Below are positions 44,488 to 53,096 of a stretch of 64,000 nt of DNA, piece by piece. Origin of the DNA: Sulfitobacter sp. M05 (GTDB taxonomy: Bacteria; Pseudomonadota; Alphaproteobacteria; Rhodobacterales; Rhodobacteraceae); NCBI RefSeq assembly GCF_029285175.1, contig NZ_JABEDH010000004.1, positions 124,001-188,000 of the forward strand. Reading direction: 5' to 3'. Every line of letters starts with the position of its first letter. Position 1 is the first letter of the stretch. The translations under genes were made by a program, and so were the position numbers. The notes under the pieces are model-generated. The model was not told where the DNA came from. It was given only the letters and a program-made list of their open reading frames with translations, and made no database searches.

Positions 44488-46425
44488 ATGCCGATTATCA
44501 ATTTGCTCGATACATTGACCTATTCACTGGTCGGCGAAGATGTGAGCTTGTTCCAATTCGACGCGGAAACCGGTGAGGTCAGCTATCCATCATGGTTCAC
44601 CCCATCCTATACAGATGTCTGGGATTGGGACCGGGACCATATCTATGAGATGGAAGTGATCGGTAGAGATAGCGCAGGAACGATCGTTGTCCGTCATGGT
44701 CTTGAGCTGGTTGTTACAGAAACAGGGTCGTTCTGGCGAAATGCGGACGGCACTGATCCGGTAGAACCAGTCGACCCTGTAGATCCCGTCGATCCTGTTG
44801 AGCCAGTCGACCCGGTTGATCCCGTCGATCCGGTTGGCGCGATTATCTACACTCTGGACGGGCATGACGCGGATTTGTTCCTCGTAGACGCGGAAACCGG
44901 CGAAGTCAGCTACCCGTCATGGTTCACCCCATCCTATGCAGATGTGTGGGACTGGGATCGTGATCACATCTATGAAATGACTGTCATCGGCACGGACAGC
45001 AATGGCACAGAAGTCAGCCGTAGGGATGTTGAACTGGTTGTCACGGAAACAGATTTGATTTGGCGGGGAACGGAGGGCACTGATCCGGTTGATCCAGTTG
45101 ACCCCATCGATCCGGTAGACCCTGTTGATCCAGTCGATCCGATAGACCCGGTTGATCCCGTCGATCCGGATGGCGCGATTATCTACACTCTGGACGGGCA
45201 TGACGCGGATTTGTTCCTCGTAGACGCGGAAACCGGCGAAGTCAGCTATCCGTCATGGTTCACCCCGTCCTATGCAGATGTTTGGGATTGGGATCGTGAC
45301 CACATCTATGAAATGACCGTCATTGGCACGGACAGCAATGGCACCCAGGTCAGCAGTACGGATATTGAACTGGTTGTCACGGAAACAGATTTGATTTGGC
45401 GAAATGCGGACGGCAATGGTCCGGTTGGCCCTGTCGATCCCGTTGATCCGGTAGACCCAGTTGACCCTGTAGACCCGGTTGATCCAGTGATTGATGTTGT
45501 TCGGCTCGCCAATAACGCAAAAGAAACCATCCACGGTATTCGCGACGACACCTCTTCGCGGGGCGTGGATTTGGATGGGGCTTTGATCACAGCGACCTAT
45601 GCCGATGGTACGGTTGAACATCTGACTTGGGCCGCCTTGGATCCTTACACCACGGGAGGGGCGACAGGCGATGACATCAATATGTTCTACGGCTGGAGCC
45701 ACCATGAACTGTCGGTGAGCAAACATCTGGCCTCGCTTGAATTCAACCTTGCGCCGGCCAGCTCAGTCTTTGACACAACGGTCAATTTGGATGACGACCC
45801 TCTGGGCGGATCGACGCAGGGCAGCAGCTTTGGGTATACTTTCGAGTTTCAGGACCCGCTCGGCGATCTTGGGGGCAATATCACGGCGTCCTATTCCGGA
45901 ATTGTAAATCTGGTTGGAAGCCCTGCTGAGGGCGACCTGTATACCACCATGCGGCTTGATTTTTCAAACCTGACTGGGGGGGGCATCCTGGGCGATGTCA
46001 ACTGGAACACGGATATTGACACCTTGCGATACGCCGGTGATCTGCAGCAAGCGGGTGCGGATGCCGCTTTGTCGGGCAACGATGTAGTGATGGGCACCAA
46101 CGCTGACGATTTTCTGAACGGGTCCATCGGAGAGGATATCCTCAACGGTTTGGCCGGGAACGATACTTTGAACGGTGGCGATCACGCGGATCAATTTGTA
46201 TTTGTGAACGGATCGGGTGCTGATGTGATCGTGGACTTCGACGTCTCAGGTGGTGATTTCCTGAACATTCAGGACTTCGGCTTTGCCGATTTCGAGGCAA
46301 TCATGGCTGCATCTTCGAATGTTGGCGCTGATGCACTGATCCAGCTTGATGCGGATGACAGCGTTACGTTGATCGGGGTGGACGTGAATGAGCTTACGGC
46401 GGGCCACTTTGGCCTTCTGAGCTAG
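44488..46425 (+). CDS. RTX-like secreted protein with three repeat domains joined by Pro-Val-Asp linkers
   Basis: A 645-residue acidic protein. Three copies of a domain of about 85 residues (core GEVSYPSWFTPSY.DVWDWDRDHIYEM) lie at about 1-88, 117-195 and 229-305. They are joined by Asp-Pro-Val repeats of 25-30 residues. A beta-rich domain follows (about 335-520), then RTX-type Ca-binding nonapeptides (about 530-565: GTNADDFLNG, GEDILNGLAGNDTLNGG) and a C-terminal tail ending HFGLLS. There is no N-terminal signal; RTX proteins are exported by type I systems through a C-terminal signal. No type I exporter is in the window. Repeats 2 and 3 are nearly identical. Confidence 0.85.
   Translation: MPIINLLDTLTYSLVGEDVSLFQFDAETGEVSYPSWFTPSYTDVWDWDRDHIYEMEVIGRDSAGTIVVRHGLELVVTETGSFWRNADGTDPVEPVDPVDPVDPVEPVDPVDPVDPVGAIIYTLDGHDADLFLVDAETGEVSYPSWFTPSYADVWDWDRDHIYEMTVIGTDSNGTEVSRRDVELVVTETDLIWRGTEGTDPVDPVDPIDPVDPVDPVDPIDPVDPVDPDGAIIYTLDGHDADLFLVDAETGEVSYPSWFTPSYADVWDWDRDHIYEMTVIGTDSNGTQVSSTDIELVVTETDLIWRNADGNGPVGPVDPVDPVDPVDPVDPVDPVIDVVRLANNAKETIHGIRDDTSSRGVDLDGALITATYADGTVEHLTWAALDPYTTGGATGDDINMFYGWSHHELSVSKHLASLEFNLAPASSVFDTTVNLDDDPLGGSTQGSSFGYTFEFQDPLGDLGGNITASYSGIVNLVGSPAEGDLYTTMRLDFSNLTGGGILGDVNWNTDIDTLRYAGDLQQAGADAALSGNDVVMGTNADDFLNGSIGEDILNGLAGNDTLNGGDHADQFVFVNGSGADVIVDFDVSGGDFLNIQDFGFADFEAIMAASSNVGADALIQLDADDSVTLIGVDVNELTAGHFGLLS
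44836..45346 (+). repeat. Direct repeat (copies offset by 336 bp) inside the RTX-like gene
   Basis: The segment 44836-45010 is repeated almost base for base at 45172-45346. Between them lies the Pro-Val-Asp linker with its own short period (GAT-CC-G/A-GT-type units). The near identity at DNA level implies a recent duplication or ongoing homogenisation. Confidence 0.85.
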
Positions 46426-46549
46426 GAAGGACACAGAAAGTTCACAGAAACGGCTTCGTGCGGGATGGCCGCTCTTGTCCCTATACCGCCATCACAACTA
46501 GCTTTACCTAGAGCCCGGACCAGCAGCAGTTGAGGGAGGCAACGGGCCT

Positions 46550-46707
46550 AATGCGCCGTGGGTTCCTCTACCTCTTGGCGATCATGGATTGGCACAGCCG
46601 CAACCTGCTGACCTGGCGGCTGTCAAACAGTATGGACGCGGATTTTTGTATAGAGGCCCTGAAAGAGGCTTTGGCCAAGCACGGCACGCCGGAGATCTTC
46701 AACAGCA
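46550..46707 (+). pseudogene. IS3-family transposase (OrfB) remnant
   Basis: A fragment of the integrase core, MRRGFLYLLAIMDWHSRN, then LTWRLSNSMDADFCIEALKEAL and EIFNSNQ. In active members the last motif is N-S/T-D-Q-G-S-Q-F; here the second catalytic Asp is Asn and the frame loses similarity right after. Both ends are missing, so it is a dead remnant marking the left edge of the island. Confidence 0.85.
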
Positions 46708-46751
46708 ATCAACCAAGCCTGAAAACCACGGCATGGCCGCGCGCGAGCTCG

Positions 46752-47429
46752 TTACTCAGCGGTTGCTTGATGGTGCCAAGAACAGACATCCCTTTCGACC
46801 ATTGAACCATGTGGTGCCGCCAGAAATGAGGATACCCGATCGACCATCGCAGCTGTCGGTCGTTCATGCAGGTCGTGTGCCCCCGACACAACGGTCAGAT
46901 CAAAAACTGCTGTGGTCAGAGCCTCCCAGCCAAGCGTTGCATCTGGCGTGACCAACGGATCGTCGATTCCGGCAAGTCCCAGAATTGGGATGTTCACCAT
47001 GTTCCCGGCCGAAGGCTCGTAAGCATTACACATTCGAAAATCTGCCTGCATGCTCGGCAGGATCAATTCTAATAGTTCCGGATATTGCATAACCTCTTCA
47101 AAGATCGGATTTATCCCGATGATGTCGGCAACCCCGGTTTCGGGGTTGTCCAGTTCGGGCAGCTGTTGTCGTGCATTCGGCATCGGGGAGCTAAGCATAA
47201 TGAGCCCGCTGGGCAACACGCCGATATGTTCAAACCTCAGCGCAATTTCATAGGCCATCCAGCCGCCCATGCTGGACCCCATACAGTAGAAAGGCTCATG
47301 TGCAGGGCTTCTAATTTCTGAAAAAACCCGGTCACACAGCTTTTCAAAATTGCTCTCCGGCGGATCATCCCGACGCGGGCCGCGTCCGGGCAATGGAACC
47401 GGGTGTATTTCTGCATCTGCACCGATCAA
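46752..47429 (-). pseudogene. Type II thioesterase remnant, disrupted at both ends
   Basis: The body matches type II thioesterases (GrsT/LgrE type): PVPLPGRGPRRDDPP, GSSMGGWMAYEIALRF with the catalytic Ser, a GIDDPLV loop and the His in SGAHDLHERP. The usual N-terminal F-P-x-A-G-G part is missing in frame. In another frame upstream (about 47440-47515) SSGGCRFCLFHG resembles it, so a deletion with frameshift is likely. There is no ATG at the front. The C-terminus runs into the IS remnant. Such enzymes edit NRPS/PKS carrier proteins; no such synthase is in the window. Confidence 0.7.
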
Positions 47430-47513
47430 AGGCTGCTATGCCATGAAACAAGCAGAATCTGCACCCGCCTGAGGAAGGCAAAACCTGTGGCTTGGACATA
47501 TGCATCCCGCCGT

Positions 47514-48629
47514 TCAGTCTTTGACACGAAGCTGCGGTATCGTGCGGTCCATACCCGACAGAACTTCGGCACCGTCGGGATGTTGATACACAATGTCTTC
47601 GAGGCGAATGCCGAATGTGTCTTTCAGATAGATACCCGGTTCGATGGAAAAGACGTTGCCTGCCACCAGCGGTTGCTTGAAATTCGCGGCAATGTAGGGC
47701 GGTTCATGCACATCAATACCTAAACCATGCCCTGTCCGGTGTAAAAACTCCGGGCCAAATCCGGCATCTGTGATCACCTTGCGGGCAGCGTGATCAATAT
47801 CGCTGCACAAAGCACCGGGCAGGGCGGCGGCTTTGGCGGCCTGAACAGCTTGTTCGACAATCCCCGCAACTTGCAAAAATTGTGAACTAGGTTTGGAACC
47901 GTACCATGCACATCGTGTCATATCCGAAGGGTATCCGTTTAAACGACATCCCGCGTCGATCAATACGGGCATCTCTGGTCGCAGCGTGCTGGACCCTGTG
48001 TGGTGATGCGGGAAAGCACTGTTTGCACCAAAAGCTACTGTGCAAAATGCGATTTCGGCTCCATTGGCTTTGTAGTGCCCAACAAGGATGTCGCGCAGAT
48101 CCCTCTCGGACATGCCGCTGTGAATAGCGTCAAACGCCACCTTAAACGCCGCGTCGTTCAACAGCGCACTTTCGCGCAGCAGCTTGTGTTCTTCGGCGTC
48201 TTTTTCGGCACGCAAAGCACCTACGGTGTCTGCCGTAAACCGATGTGTTGGGTTCTTGAGTTGATCTAACAAAAGAAACACGAAATCGGCTCGCATCATT
48301 TCATCCAGCACGATATTTAGACCAGCATCCGTAGCGTTGATCGTCTTCAAAAGATCTGTCAAAGCAGCATGCGGTCCGTCCGCATCCCTCCAGACGAAAA
48401 AGGGGACGTCGGGGCATTGTATGCGGGATGCATCTGCGTTGAGCTGCGGCATTAACACACCAATATGGTCGGCAGTCACCAGCGCCATAACCGGGCGTTC
48501 ATCCCCATGTGGTGTCAACCCTAGCAACCACTGCATGTGGCTGCTAGGACCAAGAGCGACAAGATCCGTTTTCGTATCGGTCATCCGTTGACGTAAGCGC
48601 GCCAGTCTGTTTCCTGCAATATCAGCCAT
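47514..48629 (-). CDS. M24-family aminopeptidase P / Xaa-Pro dipeptidase-like
   Basis: A 371-residue metallopeptidase of the creatinase/aminopeptidase P type. The C-terminal pita-bread domain has the metal ligands: Asp in LIDAGCRLNG and PSDMTR, His in HRTGHGLG, Glu in SIEPGIY and IRLEDIV. An N-terminal creatinase-like domain occupies about 1-130. GGAGG precedes the ATG. It follows the XRE-cupin gene by 33 bases in the same direction as the dipeptide ABC genes. It likely splits peptides ending Xaa-Pro after their import. Confidence 0.92.
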   Translation of the reverse strand: MADIAGNRLARLRQRMTDTKTDLVALGPSSHMQWLLGLTPHGDERPVMALVTADHIGVLMPQLNADASRIQCPDVPFFVWRDADGPHAALTDLLKTINATDAGLNIVLDEMMRADFVFLLLDQLKNPTHRFTADTVGALRAEKDAEEHKLLRESALLNDAAFKVAFDAIHSGMSERDLRDILVGHYKANGAEIAFCTVAFGANSAFPHHHTGSSTLRPEMPVLIDAGCRLNGYPSDMTRCAWYGSKPSSQFLQVAGIVEQAVQAAKAAALPGALCSDIDHAARKVITDAGFGPEFLHRTGHGLGIDVHEPPYIAANFKQPLVAGNVFSIEPGIYLKDTFGIRLEDIVYQHPDGAEVLSGMDRTIPQLRVKD

Positions 48630-48662
48630 AAGAAACCTCCAGAATGACAGAGTGTGTAAACC

Positions 48663-49265
48663 TCAGCCGCTTTGGCCTGGCAGCCGGTTTTTTGAAGCGC
48701 CTTGCAGCACAACCAGCGTTCCGGTCCACAGCATATGCGCCGGTGTCTCGCCCAACGTCCTCCACGAATGCGGGATCATGCCGTTGTAGTGCAGACTGTC
48801 ACCTTCGCGCAGCGTAAATGCCTCTCCATCCAATGTCTTTTCGATGGATCCGCTGAGAATATAAATGAACTCTTCGCCTTCGTGCTGAAACGTTTCAGAT
48901 TGAAAATTTGGCGGGCAATTCATGATAAAAGCCGAAAGTTCGTGACCGGGAAACTCGGAGCTTAAGGCCTCATAGGAGACGCCTGTGTCGGAGATCGAGA
49001 ACTTGGGCCGCTGCTTGGCATAGGATACGGAATCTCCTGGTTTTGGTCGCGCGACAAAATAGTCTAGGCCGAGGTCCAATGCATGAGAAATCTGCGCTAG
49101 AGTTCCAAGAGACGGGGTCGCATTGCCCCGCTCGACCTGAGATAAATAGCCCACAGACATGCCCGCTTTCTCGCACAGCTCTTTGAGCGTCAAATTCCGC
49201 CGTTGACGGCATTTACGAATGAGTTGCCCCAGTTTGGCTGGCTCGATCTTTTCATTACCTGTCAT
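48663..49265 (-). CDS. XRE-family regulator with C-terminal cupin
   Basis: A 200-residue regulator. Residues 12-66 are a Cro/XRE helix-turn-helix (LTLKELCEKAGMSVGYLSQVERG). Residues 125-190 are a cupin with the metal-type motif FQHEGEEFIYILSG. This layout (PuuR/SutR type) senses a small metabolite and usually represses nearby catabolic genes. It lies between the dipeptide ABC genes and the peptidase gene, which it probably controls. The 72 bases before it could hold its own promoter. Confidence 0.92.
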   Translation of the reverse strand: MTGNEKIEPAKLGQLIRKCRQRRNLTLKELCEKAGMSVGYLSQVERGNATPSLGTLAQISHALDLGLDYFVARPKPGDSVSYAKQRPKFSISDTGVSYEALSSEFPGHELSAFIMNCPPNFQSETFQHEGEEFIYILSGSIEKTLDGEAFTLREGDSLHYNGMIPHSWRTLGETPAHMLWTGTLVVLQGASKNRLPGQSG

Positions 49266-49337
49266 ATCACAGCCCAGTCTTCAAAGTTATGTGGCATTGT
49301 GTAGTCGAAAGGGCGAATATGCAAAAGACGTACCCCT

Positions 49338-51029
49338 TTACCCGGACAATTGGGACAACCGCGGCATGAGGTCAAGCAGCTGGGCTGTATAGTCTTGTTG
49401 CGGGTTGGTGAACAAAGTTTCGGTGTCCTGCACTTCGATCAATTTTCCTTGTTTCATAACGCCAACACGGTCACACATTTGGCGCACCACTGGTAAGTCG
49501 TGGCTGATAAATAGCATCGTCAAACCTAAGTGTTCCTGTAGATCTTTGAGAATGTTCAGGATCTGCGCTTGAATTGAAACGTCCAAAGCACTTGTCGGCT
49601 CGTCACAGATTAAAAACCGTGGCTGTGTGGCCAAGGCGCGGGCAATTGAGATGCGCTGGCGCTGGCCCCCCGAAAATTCATGCGGATATTTGGACGCTGC
49701 CGCGCGGGTCAGCCCTACACGGTCCAATAGTTCATGCACCCGATTGCTTACTTGATCCCGGGGTAGTAATTTGTGGTGTAGCAGCGGCTCGGCGACGATG
49801 CTTTCCACCTTCATACGCGGATTCAAGCTTGAAAACGGATCTTGAAAAATCATCTGGATTTGCTTGCGGTAGTTTGCCAATTGCTCCGACGACATTGCTG
49901 TAACGTCTTCGCCATCAAAATAGACTTGACCGTCATCAACAGGCAGGAGTGTGCCGATCATTCGGGCCACAGTAGATTTGCCAGATCCGCTTTCGCCAAC
50001 GAGGCCGAATACTTCACCATCCTTAATGTCGAAAGAGACCTCATCGGCGGCAGTAAAATATTTGCGGCGCGAGGGCAGGATAGCGGACTTTTCAAGGAAA
50101 TTCTTGGTGATACCTTTGACTTCAAGCAGCTTGCCCGACTTGGACAATTCAGACTTTTCCCAATTTCGCGCAAGATCTTCAATTTCAAACTTCGTGTCTC
50201 GGTCGCCGTAGCTGACCTGCGGAAAGCGGTGTAGTTTGACCATCGGGCGTGGCACAGCAGAGATTAGCGATTTGGTGTACGAGTGTGCGGGTGCGCCTAA
50301 CACCTGATCCGTAGTGCCGCTTTCCACCACCTTGCCAGAGTACATAACCGTCACTTGTTCTGTGGTGTCTGCAATCACCCCCATGTCGTGAGTTACAAGG
50401 ATCACACCCACCTGCGTCTCGCGTGCAAGTTCTTTGATCAAGTCCAACACCTGCGCCTGAATAGAAACATCAAGCGCTGTCGTCGGTTCGTCCGCCACGA
50501 TGACAGACGGTTCGGAACATAGAGCAAGCGCGATGACGACGCGCTGCCGCATACCACCTGAGAACTGATGTGGATATTGGTCAAAACGTGTGGTCGGGTC
50601 GGGGATTGATACGCGGTCCAGTAAGCTCAACGCACGTGCGCGTGCTTCACTGGCAGATACCTTAAGATGCAGTTGGATGGTTTCAACAAGCTGTTCACCA
50701 ATGGTGAATAGCGGGTTAAGCGAGGTTAGCGGGTCTTGAAAGATCATGCCAATTTCGTGGCCGCGAATAGCGCGCTTTTCGTCCATGTTCAGGTTGTCGA
50801 TGCGGCGGCCTTTAAGCCAGATTTCACCTGATGCGATACGCGCAGGGTCATCCAGCAGGCCAATCACCGCATTGCCGGTCATCGACTTACCTGCACCGCT
50901 TTCGCCCACAACGCCGCGGATTTCACCGGGGCGAATGTCATAGGTCACGTTCTCAACCGGTTTGATCAGCCCGTGGCGGGTCGGAATTTCGACAGTAAGG
51001 TTACGGATGGACAGTACAGGTTCGGTCAT
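49338..51029 (-). CDS. Dipeptide/oligopeptide ABC transporter, fused double ATPase (DppD-DppF type)
   Basis: A 563-residue protein with two nucleotide-binding domains. Domain one has Walker A GESGAGKS and signature FSGGMRQRV. Domain two has GESGSGKS and FSGGQRQRI. Walker B reads VIVADEPTTALD and FLICDEPTSALD. Both are of the OppD/OppF subfamily, including the C-terminal oligopeptide extension of domain one. It powers the two permeases upstream; its start overlaps the permease stop by ATGA. Confidence 0.95.
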   Translation of the reverse strand: MTEPVLSIRNLTVEIPTRHGLIKPVENVTYDIRPGEIRGVVGESGAGKSMTGNAVIGLLDDPARIASGEIWLKGRRIDNLNMDEKRAIRGHEIGMIFQDPLTSLNPLFTIGEQLVETIQLHLKVSASEARARALSLLDRVSIPDPTTRFDQYPHQFSGGMRQRVVIALALCSEPSVIVADEPTTALDVSIQAQVLDLIKELARETQVGVILVTHDMGVIADTTEQVTVMYSGKVVESGTTDQVLGAPAHSYTKSLISAVPRPMVKLHRFPQVSYGDRDTKFEIEDLARNWEKSELSKSGKLLEVKGITKNFLEKSAILPSRRKYFTAADEVSFDIKDGEVFGLVGESGSGKSTVARMIGTLLPVDDGQVYFDGEDVTAMSSEQLANYRKQIQMIFQDPFSSLNPRMKVESIVAEPLLHHKLLPRDQVSNRVHELLDRVGLTRAAASKYPHEFSGGQRQRISIARALATQPRFLICDEPTSALDVSIQAQILNILKDLQEHLGLTMLFISHDLPVVRQMCDRVGVMKQGKLIEVQDTETLFTNPQQDYTAQLLDLMPRLSQLSG

Positions 51030-51988
51030 TTCAGCCTCGGGTTCAGTGCATCACGCAGCCAATCACCCAGCATGTTCACGCTCAATGCCAGTGCCAGCAG
51101 GGTGCAGGCAGGGAAAAACAAGATCCACCATTCACCCGAAAACAGATAACCTTGGCCGACACGGATCAAAGTCCCCAATGACGGTTGCGTCGGTGGTGCG
51201 CCGACACCCAGAAAGCTAAGCGTGGCCTCCGCAATAATTGCCAAGGCAAGCGAAATGGTGGCGATTACCAGCACCGGCGACAGTATGTTGGGCAATATGT
51301 GGCGCATCATAATGGCCGAGGGCCGACGCCCGATCAGACGTGCTGCGGATACATAGTCTTTGTTCTTTTCAACCAGCGTAGCCCCGCGCACGACCCTTGC
51401 AAATTGTACCCAATCACTCAGGCCAATGGCGAGGATCAGCACCCAGATCGCCATTTGATCGCGATGCTCAATCGGGGTGATCCCCTTGGCCACGCCAAAG
51501 ATCAGCATCGCTACAAGGATCGACGGAAATGTCAGCTGCACGTCAGCGATCCGCATGATCAGACTGTCGATCCAGCCACCAAAGTATCCGGCGAGCAAGC
51601 CCAAAAAGATGCCCAAAACCACCGCAAACAACACGGCTGAAAATCCTACAAATAGTGAAATTCGCATGCCATAAAGGATGGTGGAAAACACATCGCGGCC
51701 TTGATCGTCTGTGCCCAGCAAAAAACTCTCGCCGGTAAAGGCGTTGGGGGTCATAGGCGGTGTGAAGCCGTTCATCAGGTTTAATGATGCGGGATCAAAT
51801 GGGTTGGTAGGCGCGATGAAGGGTGCCAAGACCGAAGACAGAATGAGCAGGGCCGCACCCATCGCGGAAACCATAGCCACAGGCGAGCGGCGAAAGGCAT
51901 AGAACAGATCACTGTCCATCGCGCGGCGCAGTTGTGAAGGAGCGGCAGGAGGCAGGCTACTTTGAGCCGCGTTGGGTTGATCGGTCAC
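51026..51988 (-). CDS. Dipeptide-type ABC permease (DppC-like)
   Basis: A 320-residue inner-membrane permease. An N-terminal cytoplasmic stretch precedes a membrane helix (MVSAMGAALLILSSVLAPFIAP). An OppC-like extracellular loop follows, with FLLGTDDQGRDVFS, and five further helices. The EAA loop lies near VRGATLVEKNKDYVSAARLIG. Start and stop overlap both neighbours by ATGA. Confidence 0.95.
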   Translation of the reverse strand: MTDQPNAAQSSLPPAAPSQLRRAMDSDLFYAFRRSPVAMVSAMGAALLILSSVLAPFIAPTNPFDPASLNLMNGFTPPMTPNAFTGESFLLGTDDQGRDVFSTILYGMRISLFVGFSAVLFAVVLGIFLGLLAGYFGGWIDSLIMRIADVQLTFPSILVAMLIFGVAKGITPIEHRDQMAIWVLILAIGLSDWVQFARVVRGATLVEKNKDYVSAARLIGRRPSAIMMRHILPNILSPVLVIATISLALAIIAEATLSFLGVGAPPTQPSLGTLIRVGQGYLFSGEWWILFFPACTLLALALSVNMLGDWLRDALNPRLK

Positions 51989-52956
51989 TTTGCAGCAGTC
52001 CTTAAACGAGGGTCGATGAAGGCATAGAGAATATCAACAAACAGATTGATCACGACGAACATCACAGAGATCATCATCAGATAGGCAGCCATGATCGGGA
52101 TATCGACAAACTGGATTGCATTGATAAACAGCAGACCCAAACCGGGCCATTGAAAAACAGTCTCGGTGATAATGGCAAAGGCGATGATGGCCCCCAGTTG
52201 CAAACCGATCACCGTAATGACTGGCACCATGGTATTCTTGAGGGCGTGGCGAAAGTTGATGACACGGTCGCTCAAGCCTCGGGCGCGGGCAAAACGGATA
52301 TAGTCTTGACGCAACACCTCAAGCATCTCGGAACGGACAAGCCGCATGATCAGCGTCATCTGATACAGACCTAAAGTTATCGAAGGCAAGATCAGCGCCT
52401 TAAGGCCCGATTCAGTCAAGAAGCCAGTCGTCCACGACCCGATGTGTACAACATCGCCACGGCCAAAGCTGGGCAACCACCCTAAGGTCACGGAAAACAG
52501 GTAGATCAGCAAGATACCAATCAAAAATGTAGGCAGAGACACCCCAATCAGCGAGGTCGACATAATGAAATTCGCGGCAAACCCGTCGCGGCGAATGGCG
52601 GTGAACACGCCCAGTACAATCCCCAAAGCCACGGCAAACAGGGCCGATAGGGCGGCCAGCTCCAGCGTTGCGGGCGCGCGCTCCATCAGGATCACAGACA
52701 CTTGCCGACCCTGACGGTAGCTAACTCCAAAATTGCCTTGGACTGCTTCGGTCAGAAACCGGAAATATTGAACCGGCACCGATTTATCCAGACCCAGTTG
52801 GCTTCGCAAACGCTCGACGTCTTCCATCGTGCGTTCCTGACCCAGCATATTTTCGACAGGATCGCCTACAAAGGTGAACATCGAGAATGCAATGGCACCA
52901 GTGACCAACAGCACCAGCAGGGACTGCAAAACACGTTTGAAGATAAAATGCAGCAT
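51985..52956 (-). CDS. Dipeptide-type ABC permease (DppB-like)
   Basis: A 323-residue permease beginning MLHFIFKRVLQSLLVLLVTG, the typical DppB start, with six membrane helices. The EAA loop lies in VLRQDYIRFARARGLSDRVI. Longer starts at 52977 or 52986 are possible; none has a strong SD. It follows the binding-protein gene after a hairpin. Confidence 0.93.
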   Translation of the reverse strand: MLHFIFKRVLQSLLVLLVTGAIAFSMFTFVGDPVENMLGQERTMEDVERLRSQLGLDKSVPVQYFRFLTEAVQGNFGVSYRQGRQVSVILMERAPATLELAALSALFAVALGIVLGVFTAIRRDGFAANFIMSTSLIGVSLPTFLIGILLIYLFSVTLGWLPSFGRGDVVHIGSWTTGFLTESGLKALILPSITLGLYQMTLIMRLVRSEMLEVLRQDYIRFARARGLSDRVINFRHALKNTMVPVITVIGLQLGAIIAFAIITETVFQWPGLGLLFINAIQFVDIPIMAAYLMMISVMFVVINLFVDILYAFIDPRLRTAAK

Positions 52957-53060
52957 CTTGAAGCTTTCTGTGCCCATGCAGCGCAAGGGCTACATAGCAG
53001 TTTTACAGATCATTTACAGAGAGACAGCGCGCCTATGATGTCCGTGCCAGCAAAGGAAAA

Positions 53061-53087
53061 GGTCGCCCGCAACAGGTACGGGCGACC
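53061..53087 (-). terminator. Hairpin between peptide-binding protein and permease genes
   Basis: A perfect 9-bp inverted repeat (GGTCGCCCG / CGGGCGACC) with a 9-base loop lies ten bases past the binding-protein stop. On the minus strand it is followed by TTTTCCTTT. It has the form of a leaky intrinsic terminator, which would keep binding-protein mRNA above permease mRNA. Confidence 0.75.
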
Positions 53088-53096
53088 TGGATCAAT

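Noticed and set aside
44752-45492. CRISPR-like short repeats
   Set aside because: The periodic DNA is in frame and encodes Asp-Pro-Val linkers of a protein; there are no unique spacers of constant length.
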